From: Fructobacillus cardui
Lineage (GTDB): Bacteria > Bacillota > Bacilli > Lactobacillales > Lactobacillaceae
Assembly (NCBI RefSeq): GCF_023218935.1
Contig: NZ_JAJIAL010000007.1
Strand: one strand, 5' to 3'
DNA length: 64,000 nucleotides
Shown in pieces: positions 1 through 7,673 of the stretch. Made by a program: the position numbers and the translations under genes. Below the pieces are notes generated by a model. The model was not told the origin of the DNA. It was given only the letters and a program-made list of their open reading frames with translations, and searched no databases. How positions within the stretch are numbered: the stretch's first letter is position 1; each line of letters opens with the position of its first letter.

Positions 1-22
1 CCATGTTTTTTAAAGAGATTCT

Positions 23-54
23 AAAAGGGCGAAAGATACTTTTCTCGCCCTTTT
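23..54. terminator. Bidirectional rho-independent terminator
   Basis: A 10-bp perfect inverted repeat (AAAAGGGCGA / TCGCCCTTTT) with an 11-12 nt loop and A/T runs on both sides. It lies downstream of the minus-strand gene at 112-486 and could also end a plus-strand gene outside the window. Positions 1-22 and 55-111 show no gene. Confidence 0.75.
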
Positions 55-111
55 ATTAACGGATAAAATACGAACATTATTGCTATTGATTATTGAATCA
101 TCAATTAATAT

Positions 112-486
112 TTAACTAGCATCAAAGGATGTGAATGTTGATGGCTGAATCGTTGTCAACAATTCACGGATATCATCAGCACTCTTAAAGACCAATTCCT
201 TCGGTAACTGCTTCTGTAATGCCTGATAATCAGTCACATGAAAGGAATATAATGACTCGGCATGACCTTCATCTTCGACTGCTGTGGCCAATTCACCCAA
301 GCGCCAATCGTCAAAATTAGTCACACCAATCTTTTGAAAAGCGGACAAAATCGTTCCCAAAGAGGTCTTTTCTTCATGATGGTGAACCTTGACAGCCCAA
401 AAATGATCACCTGAATCCTTTTGATGGACTAAAAAATAGGGAATATCGTGGTTATATGCAATAACCGTCGCTGCTACCATTGTCAT
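112..486 (-). CDS. Nudix-fold-like hypothetical protein lacking a Nudix box
   Basis: Predicted 124 aa. The start is the ATG at 486, preceded by GAGGAG six bases upstream; an in-frame ATG further up would extend the protein by 13 residues but has no such site. The N-terminus (VAATVIAYNHDIPYFLVHQ) reads like the first strands of a Nudix hydrolase, and the order of strands and helices fits that fold. However, the catalytic box (GX5EX7REUXEEXGU) is absent: the equivalent stretch is SLGTILSAFQKIG, with no REXXEE. It is therefore either a non-catalytic Nudix-like protein or an unrelated fold. It follows the S1-domain gene by 10 bp and is probably cotranscribed with it. Function unknown; the fold assignment is inference. 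Confidence 0.6.
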   Translation of the reverse strand: MTMVAATVIAYNHDIPYFLVHQKDSGDHFWAVKVHHHEEKTSLGTILSAFQKIGVTNFDDWRLGELATAVEDEGHAESLYSFHVTDYQALQKQLPKELVFKSADDIRELLTTIQPSTFTSFDAS

Positions 487-496
487 ATAGTACTCC

Positions 497-877
497 TCAG
501 CTAATTCTTTTCTTTGCTTCCTCAATCCAACCTGGCAAGGCTAACGCAATTGGTTCAAAACCGTAGTCCAAATGATAGTTCGTCCAGAAATGTCGTTTCA
601 CGCTGTTGTTTTTAATAATCGGTGTGTCCTTGAGTGGCATGATACCCACCTGACGAAGAGAGAGGGAAATCTTACCAGTGTACTGATCAATATCCAATAC
701 AATCACCTGTACCTGGTCACCGACTTTCAATTCGCCGTTCAAGTCCTTAACGATCCCTGATTTGAACTCCGAAATATGAACCAAACCTTGCGTTTGCTCG
801 TCTAATTTAATAAAGCCACCATAGGGCTGAATACCAGTAACTGCTCCTGTCACCAGCTGTCCAATTTTATAAGGCAT
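497..877 (-). CDS. cvfD: S1 RNA-binding domain protein, CvfD/YugI (GSP13) family
   Basis: 126 aa from the ATG at 877, with AGGAG upstream. Residues about 4-75 form a single S1/OB fold: KIGQLVTGAVTGIQPYGGFI and HISEF are the hallmark turns, ending in ISLSLRQV. The C-terminal 50 residues are charged and end in KKRIS. Family members (B. subtilis YugI, pneumococcal CvfD) are small cytoplasmic proteins that bind RNA or ribosomes and modulate translation under stress. It sits between the cyclophilin gene (48 bp upstream) and the Nudix-like gene (10 bp downstream), all on the minus strand. Family assignment is secure; the exact target RNA is not known from sequence. Confidence 0.85.
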   Translation of the reverse strand: MPYKIGQLVTGAVTGIQPYGGFIKLDEQTQGLVHISEFKSGIVKDLNGELKVGDQVQVIVLDIDQYTGKISLSLRQVGIMPLKDTPIIKNNSVKRHFWTNYHLDYGFEPIALALPGWIEEAKKRIS

Positions 878-924
878 CTTTTTTCTCCTACTGTCCTCAT
901 TATAGCAAAAAGCGCCCAACACTT

Positions 925-1503
925 TTAGTGAAGGACGACTTTTTCAATGACAATATCATCGATTGGGCGGTCAGCGTAGTCCGCTTTTGCCTTAGCAATC
1001 TTATCAACAACATCCATCCCAGAAACAACTTGACCAAAGACAGTATGCTTGCCATCCAACCATGGGGTTCCCCCATTTTCTAGGTAGGCAGTTTGAATTT
1101 CTTCTGGCAATCCCTTGAGGGCTGCCTTCATTTGCTTAGGAAAATGACTCGCTTGAACAATAAAGAACTGTGACCCGTTCGTCTTTGGTCCAGCATTCGC
1201 CATTGACAGAGCACCGCGAAGGTTAAACAAGTCATCTGAGAACTCGTCTTCAAAAGGCTTGCCCCAAATACTTTCACCACCGCGACCAGATCCTTCAGGG
1301 TCTCCCCCTTGAATCATAAAATCAGGAATCACTCGATGGAAGATAACGCCATCGTAGTAACCTTCCTTGGCGTGCGTCAAAAAGTTTTCGACCGCCTTAA
1401 GTGCTTGTTCTTCAAAGAAAATCAGGTCAATATCACCATAGTTGGTTTGCAAAGTGGCTTGTGCTTCTTTTGCCGCCAAGTCTAACTGTGGAAAATCAGC
1501 CAT
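925..1503 (-). CDS. Peptidyl-prolyl cis-trans isomerase, cyclophilin type
   Basis: 192 aa from the ATG at 1503 (AAGGAG six bases upstream). Core cyclophilin motifs are all present: YYDGVIFHRVIPDFMIQGGD near residues 55-75, the GxGRGGESIWG loop, then NGSQFFI and GKHTVFG. The FHRVI arginine and the FMIQ and QFFI segments are the usual catalytic and peptide-binding elements. It catalyses Xaa-Pro isomerisation and helps cytoplasmic proteins fold; no signal peptide is seen. An insertion after QFFIVQASHF (about residues 125-155) is typical of the Lactobacillales form. The gene ends 1 bp from rpoZ's stop side and probably belongs to the gmk-rpoZ transcript. Confidence 0.93.
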   Translation of the reverse strand: MADFPQLDLAAKEAQATLQTNYGDIDLIFFEEQALKAVENFLTHAKEGYYDGVIFHRVIPDFMIQGGDPEGSGRGGESIWGKPFEDEFSDDLFNLRGALSMANAGPKTNGSQFFIVQASHFPKQMKAALKGLPEEIQTAYLENGGTPWLDGKHTVFGQVVSGMDVVDKIAKAKADYADRPIDDIVIEKVVLH

Positions 1504-1504
1504 C

Positions 1505-1720
1505 TTATTCTCCTTCATCCTGAACAACAGGGTTAATGACAACATCCCCTGCTTTAATTTCTTCTAGAGCTTGCCCAACTGATTTGTTGGAATCAAACTT
1601 AACCTTTGTTGCTGGCATCCCGGCATCCAATTCACGGGCGCGCTTTGAAGCTAAGGCAATCAACTTATACCGTGAATCAACTCGCTCTAACAACTTATCT
1701 ACTGATGGATACAATAACAT
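1505..1720 (-). CDS. rpoZ: DNA-directed RNA polymerase omega subunit
   Basis: 71 aa, starting at ATG 1720 after AAGGAGTAGCAC. The conserved omega signature is visible: P-S-V-D-K-L near residue 5, then SRYKLIALASKRARELDAG. Omega wraps the beta-prime C-terminal tail and supports polymerase assembly. As in most Firmicutes it follows gmk directly, here with an 11-bp gap, giving the conserved pair gmk-rpoZ. The usual next gene priA is not present; a cyclophilin gene follows instead. Confidence 0.95.
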   Translation of the reverse strand: MLLYPSVDKLLERVDSRYKLIALASKRARELDAGMPATKVKFDSNKSVGQALEEIKAGDVVINPVVQDEGE

Positions 1721-1731
1721 GTGCTACTCCT

Positions 1732-2331
1732 TTAGTCCGCAATTTGATCAAATACGCGGCTAACCTTCAAACGTTCAGCAGTAATAATTGCCTTAATTCG
1801 GTCAACGGCTAACTCGACGATATCATTCTCGACGGCATAATTATAATTGATCATTTTCTTCAATTCGTCTTTAGCGGCTTCAACACGTTGATCGATGACT
1901 TCAGGCGAATCAGTTCCCCGGCCCTCTAAACGGGTACGGAGATTGTTAATGTCAGGTGGGGTCAAGAAAATATAAACCCCTTCTGGCATTTTTGTCTTCA
2001 CTTGCACGGCCCCTTGGACATCAATTTCCAAGAATACATCCTTACCGGAAGCTAAAGTTTCATCAATGAAAGAACGTGGCGTTCCGTAGTAATTACCGAC
2101 GTACTCGGCATATTCCAACATGTCACCTGCCTGAATCTTTTCTTCGAATTCCTCACGGGAAACAAAGAAGTAATCCTGGCTGTCCACTTCACCAACTCGT
2201 GGCTTACGAGTTGTTGCTGAAATGGAGTAACGGAAATCAACACCGTCATCTTCAAAGATTGCCTTACGAACTGTTCCTTTTCCGACACCAGATGGGCCTG
2301 AAAGGACGATTAACAAACCACGTTGTGTCAT
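1732..2331 (-). CDS. gmk: Guanylate kinase
   Basis: 199 aa from the ATG at 2331, chosen because AGAGGAAG lies about six bases upstream; a second in-frame ATG seven codons earlier lacks a good site. Walker A is GPSGVGKGT near the N-terminus. The GMP-binding region with SATTRKPRVGEVD and Y-F-F-V is intact, as is the lid region EGRGTDSPEVIDQR. The enzyme phosphorylates GMP to GDP with ATP in the cytoplasm, supplying GTP and (p)ppGpp precursors. It is the first gene of the gmk-rpoZ-cyclophilin run and has a readable promoter (2372-2400). Confidence 0.95.
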   Translation of the reverse strand: MTQRGLLIVLSGPSGVGKGTVRKAIFEDDGVDFRYSISATTRKPRVGEVDSQDYFFVSREEFEEKIQAGDMLEYAEYVGNYYGTPRSFIDETLASGKDVFLEIDVQGAVQVKTKMPEGVYIFLTPPDINNLRTRLEGRGTDSPEVIDQRVEAAKDELKKMINYNYAVENDIVELAVDRIKAIITAERLKVSRVFDQIAD

Positions 2332-2371
2332 GCTCTTCCTCTTTAACATCAAAATCTACTTTAATGTTTGT

Positions 2372-2400
2372 ATTTTACCAGAATTTTTCTCATTATTCAA
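2372..2400 (-). promoter_or_regulatory. Sigma-A promoter of gmk operon
   Basis: Reading the minus strand, the -35 box TTGAAT (2395-2400) and the -10 box TAAAAT (2372-2377) are separated by exactly 17 bp, about 40 bp upstream of the gmk start. Predicted from sequence only. Confidence 0.65.
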
Positions 2401-2553
2401 TGACGGGCTCAAGTGACCACTGATTTGTCAACCTAATTCTAACCTTCCCAGAGACATTTTAGAAAGTCTGTTCGCCTGAGGGGAACAAAGCCCTAAACGC
2501 CTTTAAATCAGCCTTAAATTGGTTCTTAATAAAAATTTAACCAAGAAAAACAC

Positions 2554-2582
2554 TTGCAATGCCAAACATTTGTTCGTATACT
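2554..2582 (+). promoter_or_regulatory. Promoter with embedded LexA/SOS box
   Basis: The -35 box TTGCAA (2554-2559) and -10 box TATACT (2577-2582) are spaced by 17 bp. The spacer holds CAAACATTTGTTCG (2563-2576), which matches the Gram-positive LexA operator CGAACNNNNGTTCG at all fixed positions but one (A for G at 2564). A repressor bound here would block polymerase directly. The downstream gene is YolD-like, a family known in SOS regulons, which supports the call. Confidence 0.75.
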
Positions 2583-2612
2583 AAAGGCAACAGTGAAAGA
2601 GGAGGCGGTCTC

Positions 2613-2942
2613 ATGCAAGTCAATCTTGATAGCCGGACTTATTACAATCAAATCATTAAGCAAGGCAAGCATGTTTTTGCCCGCTTACGCGAACACTTTG
2701 CTGTCGTTCCATTGAAGCAGCAACAAAATAGCCAGGAACTCATTACCCGCTTAGAGTTGGCCATTAATCTCCAAGAACCAGTGGACGTCCAAATGAACTA
2801 TGGTTTTGATCAAGAACAAATCCAGGACTTCCATGGCGTCTTATCTCAGACGCCATCTGGCGCATTGTTGATTCAGGATCAAAAGACGAAGCAAATTCAT
2901 CAATTAATGCCGGACCTCTTGCGCCACATCTCATTTTCATAA
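2613..2942 (+). CDS. YolD-like protein, probably SOS-regulated
   Basis: 109 aa from ATG 2613, preceded by GAGGAGG. The second half follows the YolD-like pattern: a helix (SQELITRLELAI), then V-D-V-Q-M-N-Y, HGVL, a hydrophobic strand with LLIQDQ, and a closing LMPDLLRHI helix. In B. subtilis, yolD-type genes sit beside Y-family polymerase genes (uvrX, yqjW) and belong to the LexA regulon. Here no polymerase is adjacent: a terminator follows immediately, then an opposing gene. The near-perfect LexA box in the promoter is independent support for damage-inducible expression. Family assignment rests on pattern matching by eye and is moderately sure; the biochemical role of the family is not established. 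Confidence 0.65.
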   Translation: MQVNLDSRTYYNQIIKQGKHVFARLREHFAVVPLKQQQNSQELITRLELAINLQEPVDVQMNYGFDQEQIQDFHGVLSQTPSGALLIQDQKTKQIHQLMPDLLRHISFS

Positions 2943-2948
2943 TTCTGC

Positions 2949-2993
2949 TAAAAATGCCTGTTGGTTTTCATTGAAGACCAGCAGGCATTTTTA
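2949..2993. terminator. Bidirectional terminator between convergent genes
   Basis: A long inverted repeat (AAAATGCCTGTTGGT / ACCAGCAGGCATTTT with one G-T pair) and an 11-nt loop, with A and T runs on both flanks. It lies between the convergent YolD-like gene and the minus-strand gene ending at 2997. Confidence 0.85.
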
Positions 2994-2996
2994 TCT

Positions 2997-4079
2997 TTAC
3001 TTTTCTTTAACTAGTTCTTCAACGTCAGCAACCGTTAGCTGTTCTAAGAGCTTGTTTAAGGCAGCAACATCCAGATAATGGTCGACGCCAGTTAAACCAG
3101 CTTCCATCTTCTTAAAGTCCGTCACGGCCTTCTTACTAGCTAAGAATTGCAAATAGCGGGTAATTTCGCCCCCTAAGCCATCCAATGAGTCAAAAACAGG
3201 CTGCCAATAGTCAAAGAGATTCTCTTTGACAAAAGTAGCAATCAAGCTAGCCGTCCATTGGTGATGGTCAGCCTGCAACTTTTCTGCCAAGCCCTGATGT
3301 AAGGCCTGCAAAAGAGCCATTTCCTGGTCCGACACCACTCCGGCCGTCGATGTCTTTTGGAAGGTTTCCACCATCCGTTTTCCAAAGGCGATTTCTTCTT
3401 CCTGTTGCTCTGCCGTTAAAGCAGGTGTCAAAGGCTTTGCATCGGCATTTTTTAAATCAGGTAAGGTAACCGTTAAGCCACGAAAGACTTCTTGAATCGT
3501 TTCCAAGTCGAAGTCATCGGCATCACCGTTTTGCTTTAAGAATTTAAATTGCAAGTCATCGATTGCTGATGACTCACTCATCAACTTGGCAACATCCTGG
3601 CCCTGGAAACGGAAGTAATTTACCGCCATGACCGTTCGCATAATCATTTTCCAGAAATTTGGATCAAACTTAGTCGTTTGTACGCCATAACGTGGTGAAA
3701 CCTGCCCTTCCTTGGCCAAGAAGGCTTGAATATCATACAAAACCGGCGTCAGTAAGACAAAGTAGCGCCAGTCACGGTCTGTTGATTGAACCAAAGTGGC
3801 TTGCATCGCCTCGTTTAAGTTGACAATCACCCGTTCATCACTCGTAAAGGCAGAGAAATTTTGCTGCACCATGGTGGCAATCAAGTCATCCAAGAAAAAT
3901 GAAGCCGCTTCAAAGACTGCTGGCTGGTAGGCAGTATTCTTAGTTAAAAAGAACCGTGCTCGCAAGAAACCAGCAAATTCATTGTAATCAAATGGTGCTA
4001 ACTTCTTATTTTCACGAAACTTGTGCTTTGTATTTTGGTGTTTAAATGCTTTAATTTGTGCTGACTTTCCTTGTTTCAC
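2997..4079 (-). CDS. Hypothetical protein, 360 aa, mostly helical
   Basis: No family recognised. The N-terminus is very basic (about eight Lys/Arg in the first 27 residues). The rest reads as amphipathic helices without a signal peptide or membrane segment. An acidic, Glu/Gln-rich stretch near residues 220-235 (EQQEEE) looks like a linker separating two helical halves. The start at ATG 4079 has AGGAGG-type sequence about ten bases upstream (rc of gggcctcctacc). It follows an unrecognised 115-aa gene by 15 bp, so the two probably form a unit. Cytoplasmic location is inferred from composition. A scaffold or nucleic-acid-binding role would fit the basic N-terminus but is speculation. Confidence 0.7.
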   Translation of the reverse strand: MKQGKSAQIKAFKHQNTKHKFRENKKLAPFDYNEFAGFLRARFFLTKNTAYQPAVFEAASFFLDDLIATMVQQNFSAFTSDERVIVNLNEAMQATLVQSTDRDWRYFVLLTPVLYDIQAFLAKEGQVSPRYGVQTTKFDPNFWKMIMRTVMAVNYFRFQGQDVAKLMSESSAIDDLQFKFLKQNGDADDFDLETIQEVFRGLTVTLPDLKNADAKPLTPALTAEQQEEEIAFGKRMVETFQKTSTAGVVSDQEMALLQALHQGLAEKLQADHHQWTASLIATFVKENLFDYWQPVFDSLDGLGGEITRYLQFLASKKAVTDFKKMEAGLTGVDHYLDVAALNKLLEQLTVADVEELVKEK

Positions 4080-4094
4080 AATGGGCCTCCTACC

Positions 4095-4442
4095 TTAAAT
4101 TGATAAATCGAGTTGGTAACGTCCGTGACCAAACTCACGCAGCTTAAATTGAAAAATCTGTTCCTTACGCTCTAAGTTTGGTGTTTGGACCTTGGCCTGC
4201 AAGTCACCTTCAAGTTCTGCCACTTCAATGGCCTGGTTAATGGCTGACATGACCGGTGCAAAGCTCTTAGGATCAGCAGAAGCATAAAAGAGATCCGCAT
4301 TCCCGTAGGTATTGGAGCGACGAACTAAGTTCACGGACACTTTAAAGCGGTTGGCTTCAAAGACCAAGTGATTATAGTTAAAATCGCGAGCGTATAAAAA
4401 TAGTGCGGATAAAAATTCTCCGGCTGGGTACTTATCAGACAT
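4095..4442 (-). CDS. Hypothetical protein, 115 aa
   Basis: No family recognised. Start taken at ATG 4442 with GAAGGGAAG upstream; a longer reading frame adds 20 residues without a ribosome site. The protein has alternating strand and helix character (FEANRFKVSVNLVRRS, then a helix PVMSAINQAIEVAELEG, then IFQFKLREFGHGRYQLDLSI), suggesting a small alpha/beta fold. No cysteines, signal peptide or membrane segment. It lies 15 bp upstream of the 360-aa hypothetical gene, so a joint function is likely. Confidence 0.65.
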   Translation of the reverse strand: MSDKYPAGEFLSALFLYARDFNYNHLVFEANRFKVSVNLVRRSNTYGNADLFYASADPKSFAPVMSAINQAIEVAELEGDLQAKVQTPNLERKEQIFQFKLREFGHGRYQLDLSI

Positions 4443-4588
4443 GTTGTCTTCCCTTCTCGTTGTTTCAAGTAATTGGTGGCGGATTAAATACGTTACTAAC
4501 ATCAGGACTAAGCACGCCTTTTATAAATAAAGACGGGATTATTGGGCTGCTGCAAGGCTGATTTTTCAGTCCTGGCAAAATTCAAGCT

Positions 4589-6985
4589 TTAGCGCAAGGT
4601 CACGATCGTGGCGCCATCCCCTCCAGCATTGGCGGAAGCAAAATGGAAGTCCTTGACCCGGCGGTCGGACCGCAGAAAATCAGTGACACCCTTACGTAAT
4701 GCACCGGTTCCCTTTCCATGAATAATCTCCACGGAAGAGAGGTTGGCCAAAACTACCGTATCCAAGTACCGGTCCAAATCAGTAATGGCTGCCTCGTAGC
4801 GAACTCCACGTAAGTCAAGCTTGGCCTGCACGCGTCCGGTTGCTGAACCGCTATGGGCCGTCTTAGCAACCTTTTGTCGGTGTTGCCTCTGCTTTTCCTT
4901 TTGAGCCTTGGCAGTTGCTTCAGTCTTCGTCAGGTCATCTTCGTCAACCAGCATCTTTAAGATGCCCAATTGAACTTCCCACTTACCGTTCTTATGCTTT
5001 TTCACCAGAGTTCCCTGCTGGTTATAGGATTGAACCACCACGTCATCCCCAGGAGCAAGCACTTTGGCCTTCTTGGCTTTTTGAAGAATTTTGTTTTTCT
5101 CCAAGTGATCACTTTGATGCAAGGAAGAGATGGCCTGCTTTTGCTTTTGCAATTCCTGCTCGGACAAGCCAGCCTTTTGGCCACCGGCCAAGCGTTCCTT
5201 GCGGATAGCCGCAATTAACTGGTCCGCCTCCTTTTTGGTCTTTGCAACCAAGTGGTTGGCTTCCTTTTTGGCATCCATCATGACCTTGGCCTGATTTTGC
5301 TCCAGCTTTAACGTCTTTTTTTCCAGAAGCGATTGTTCACTTTGAACCTGAGCAGTCTTTTTTGCCAAATCAGCTCGCTCGCCCTTGGCCAATTGGCGCT
5401 GGTCAACCAAGTCCTGAATCATCTTATTCAAGTTTTGGTCCTCAGGGTTCACCAATGACTGGGCATCCGCCAACAACTCATCATCAAAGCCTAAGCGCTT
5501 GGCGATGGCCAGTGCATTTGACTGTCCTGGTACACCAATTAAGAGCTGGTAAGTGGGCTTGAGCGTTTCCACATCAAAGACCATGGAGGCGTTTTCCGTT
5601 TCTGGACGGTCATAACCATAAAGCTTCAATTCTGGATAGTGGGTCGTAGCAATGGTTTTAGCCTGCAAAGAGCGGGTTCGATCTAAAATCGCCATGGCCA
5701 ATGCGGCCCCCTCTTGCGGATCCGTTCCGGCTCCCAATTCATCAAAGATGACCAGAGATTGGTCATTTGTCTGCTGCAAAATCTGCTTGATGTTGGCCAT
5801 ATGCGAGGAGAACGTGGATAAGTTCTGCTCAATCGACTGTTCATCCCCAATATCAGCAAAAATCTGGTCAAAGACCGCTACCGTCGATGGCCGACCGGTC
5901 GTAATAAAGAGTCCCGACTGAGCCAAAAGCTGCAAAAGTCCCAACGTCTTGATCGTAATGGTTTTTCCACCAGTGTTTGGTCCTGTAATAATCAGCGTTT
6001 GGTAATCAACACCAAGACTAATATCGTTTTTAACGGCCTTCTTTTCACCAATCAACGGGTGCCAGGCCTGGTTTAAGACAACCGACTGATCGGTTGACAA
6101 GGCTGGTGCCTGAGCATTTTGACTTTTAGCTAACCGTGCCTTGGCGTTGGCAAAATCCAATTGGCCCAAAATCAGCGCATTGGTGACCAGGTCTTCACTA
6201 TGAAGGGCCAGTTCAGCAGAGAGCTCAGCTAAAATCCGATTTTCCTCAGCTCGGGCCAAAACATTTAATTCTGACCATTCGTTGGCTAATTCAACCACCA
6301 CCTGCGGTTCAATGTAGTAGGTCTGACCACTTTGGCTTTGGTCATGGACGACTCCCGGAATGTGGTGCCGGTATTCGGCCTTCACCGGCAACACATAGCG
6401 GCCAGACCGCTTTGTGACAATCGGCTCCGAGAGGTACTGGGCTGATTTCCCCCGCGCATACCCCTGCAGCTTCTGTCGGATAGCATTCTCATGCCCCGTC
6501 ATTCGCCGCCTAAGGCTTGCCAATGCCGAAGAGGCGTTATCCAATACTTGCCCCGTCTCATCGATGGCCTTATTGACCTGAACCGTCAATTCGGGCAAGA
6601 GCACTAAGTCAGCCGTCTTAGCAGCCAGACGGTCCACTGACCCCGCCAAATCATCCTGAATATTTTCAAAAAAATGAGCAATTGCGGCGGTAGCAGTTAA
6701 CACTTGGGCCAAACTGACAATTTCCGCCCCGTTGAGGCTTGCCTGAATTTCCAATCGACGAACCTGATCTTTAATATCCACCAAGGCCGGCAACAACATG
6801 CCACCCTTTAATCGATCAATCAACACGGCCTCGTTGGTTTCCTGCAACCAAGCAGACACTTGATCAAAATCAGAAGACGGTTGTAAGTGATCAACTAGGA
6901 CTTGTCCCTGTTCGGTCTGAATAAAGGGATACAGTTGGTCTTTGACCTTTTCATATTCTAATGTCTGTAAGACTTTTTTATTCAT
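4589..6985 (-). CDS. mutS2: Endonuclease MutS2
   Basis: 798 aa, the usual MutS2 length. The N-terminal clamp/lever region is followed by the ABC-type ATPase: Walker A GPNTGGKTIT near residue 335, a Walker B with VIFDELGAGTDP, and the conserved TTHYPELK. A charged coiled coil spans about residues 515-640. The C-terminal Smr nuclease domain begins at LDLRGVRYEAA and includes EIIHGKGTGALRKGV. MutS2 acts in the cytoplasm on branched DNA to suppress recombination, and on collided ribosomes in B. subtilis. It lacks the mismatch-recognition domain of MutS. cvpA lies 19 bp upstream, a conserved Firmicutes pairing. No damage to the reading frame. Confidence 0.96.
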   Translation of the reverse strand: MNKKVLQTLEYEKVKDQLYPFIQTEQGQVLVDHLQPSSDFDQVSAWLQETNEAVLIDRLKGGMLLPALVDIKDQVRRLEIQASLNGAEIVSLAQVLTATAAIAHFFENIQDDLAGSVDRLAAKTADLVLLPELTVQVNKAIDETGQVLDNASSALASLRRRMTGHENAIRQKLQGYARGKSAQYLSEPIVTKRSGRYVLPVKAEYRHHIPGVVHDQSQSGQTYYIEPQVVVELANEWSELNVLARAEENRILAELSAELALHSEDLVTNALILGQLDFANAKARLAKSQNAQAPALSTDQSVVLNQAWHPLIGEKKAVKNDISLGVDYQTLIITGPNTGGKTITIKTLGLLQLLAQSGLFITTGRPSTVAVFDQIFADIGDEQSIEQNLSTFSSHMANIKQILQQTNDQSLVIFDELGAGTDPQEGAALAMAILDRTRSLQAKTIATTHYPELKLYGYDRPETENASMVFDVETLKPTYQLLIGVPGQSNALAIAKRLGFDDELLADAQSLVNPEDQNLNKMIQDLVDQRQLAKGERADLAKKTAQVQSEQSLLEKKTLKLEQNQAKVMMDAKKEANHLVAKTKKEADQLIAAIRKERLAGGQKAGLSEQELQKQKQAISSLHQSDHLEKNKILQKAKKAKVLAPGDDVVVQSYNQQGTLVKKHKNGKWEVQLGILKMLVDEDDLTKTEATAKAQKEKQRQHRQKVAKTAHSGSATGRVQAKLDLRGVRYEAAITDLDRYLDTVVLANLSSVEIIHGKGTGALRKGVTDFLRSDRRVKDFHFASANAGGDGATIVTLR

Positions 6986-7004
6986 TCTATTTGTTCCTTA
7001 TTAC

Positions 7005-7526
7005 TTAAAGCCACCACTGATAAATCTGGTTCGAAAGAACCGGCGTGGTGTTCAAAAACTGATTTAAAATTGGGCTTTGGCTAAACTGCATCTGCAGCCA
7101 GGCATTGGGGACAACCGATAAGACCTGCAAAATGAAAAAGCTTAAAACAACTCCAATTCCAAAATACAAGATACCACCCAGTAAGCCGTCGAGTGCACCT
7201 AAAATTGGCAAACGGCGGATAAAGCGAATGGGGCGCAATAAATAGTGGCCAACAAAAGAACCCAAGGCCATCACGACCATAAAGGCCAGACCCGATGATA
7301 AGAACTGGGTTCCTTGACGAGAAACCTCGTCTGGCACACCTGGACGGGAGAACTGGCCCGAAACCCAGTTAGAGAAGAGATCAGCGAGTGGCTTGGAGTA
7401 AACCGTGGCCATATAAAAGACCAAACAAAAAATCGCTAAACGGGCCAAGACGTGGACCAAGCCTTCCCGGTATCCGGACAAGGCCATGAGGAAAGTTACA
7501 ACAGCAAAAATCAGTGAAAGAATCAT
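7005..7526 (-). CDS. cvpA: CvpA family membrane protein
   Basis: 173 aa from ATG 7526, chosen for AGGAGC about nine bases upstream. Four hydrophobic segments are visible: about residues 2-18, 25-42, 77-97 and 112-135. The CvpA-type turn SGYREGLV after the first segment, and the glycine-rich LDGLLGGILYF in the third loop, are typical. The family includes E. coli CvpA, needed for colicin V production, and is otherwise of unclear function, often linked to envelope or stress tolerance. It precedes mutS2 by 19 bp, as in many Firmicutes. Its promoter region is shared, divergently, with rnhC. Confidence 0.85.
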   Translation of the reverse strand: MILSLIFAVVTFLMALSGYREGLVHVLARLAIFCLVFYMATVYSKPLADLFSNWVSGQFSRPGVPDEVSRQGTQFLSSGLAFMVVMALGSFVGHYLLRPIRFIRRLPILGALDGLLGGILYFGIGVVLSFFILQVLSVVPNAWLQMQFSQSPILNQFLNTTPVLSNQIYQWWL

Positions 7527-7599
7527 TTTCAAGCTCCTATTTCGGCGCGATTTTATCTGGCTCTCCCCAACCAAATGCGCTCAATTCACATACTTAATA

Positions 7600-7632
7600 C
7601 GGTCAATTATACCATTAAAACTGCTATAATTA
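7600..7632. promoter_or_regulatory. Divergent promoter region cvpA-mutS2 / rnhC
   Basis: A plus-strand -10 box TATAAT at 7625-7630 lies 43 bp before rnhC. A minus-strand TATAAT at 7606-7611 serves cvpA-mutS2. The two are only 13 bp apart, so their polymerase footprints must overlap and compete. Neither has a convincing -35 box. Confidence 0.5.
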
Positions 7633-7673
7633 AGTGGTTACTACCCCATTTACCAAGAAGAAAGCGGGCTTCA

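Noticed and set aside
2469..2487. TGTTC...GAACA inverted repeat considered as a second LexA box
   Set aside because: Half-sites are in the wrong orientation (GTTC then GAAC) and spaced by nine bases, not GAAC-N4-GTTC.
4915..5218. Plus-strand open frames inside mutS2 and many similar frames opposite other genes
   Set aside because: They lie entirely within conserved genes, lack ribosome sites and show no recognisable domains.
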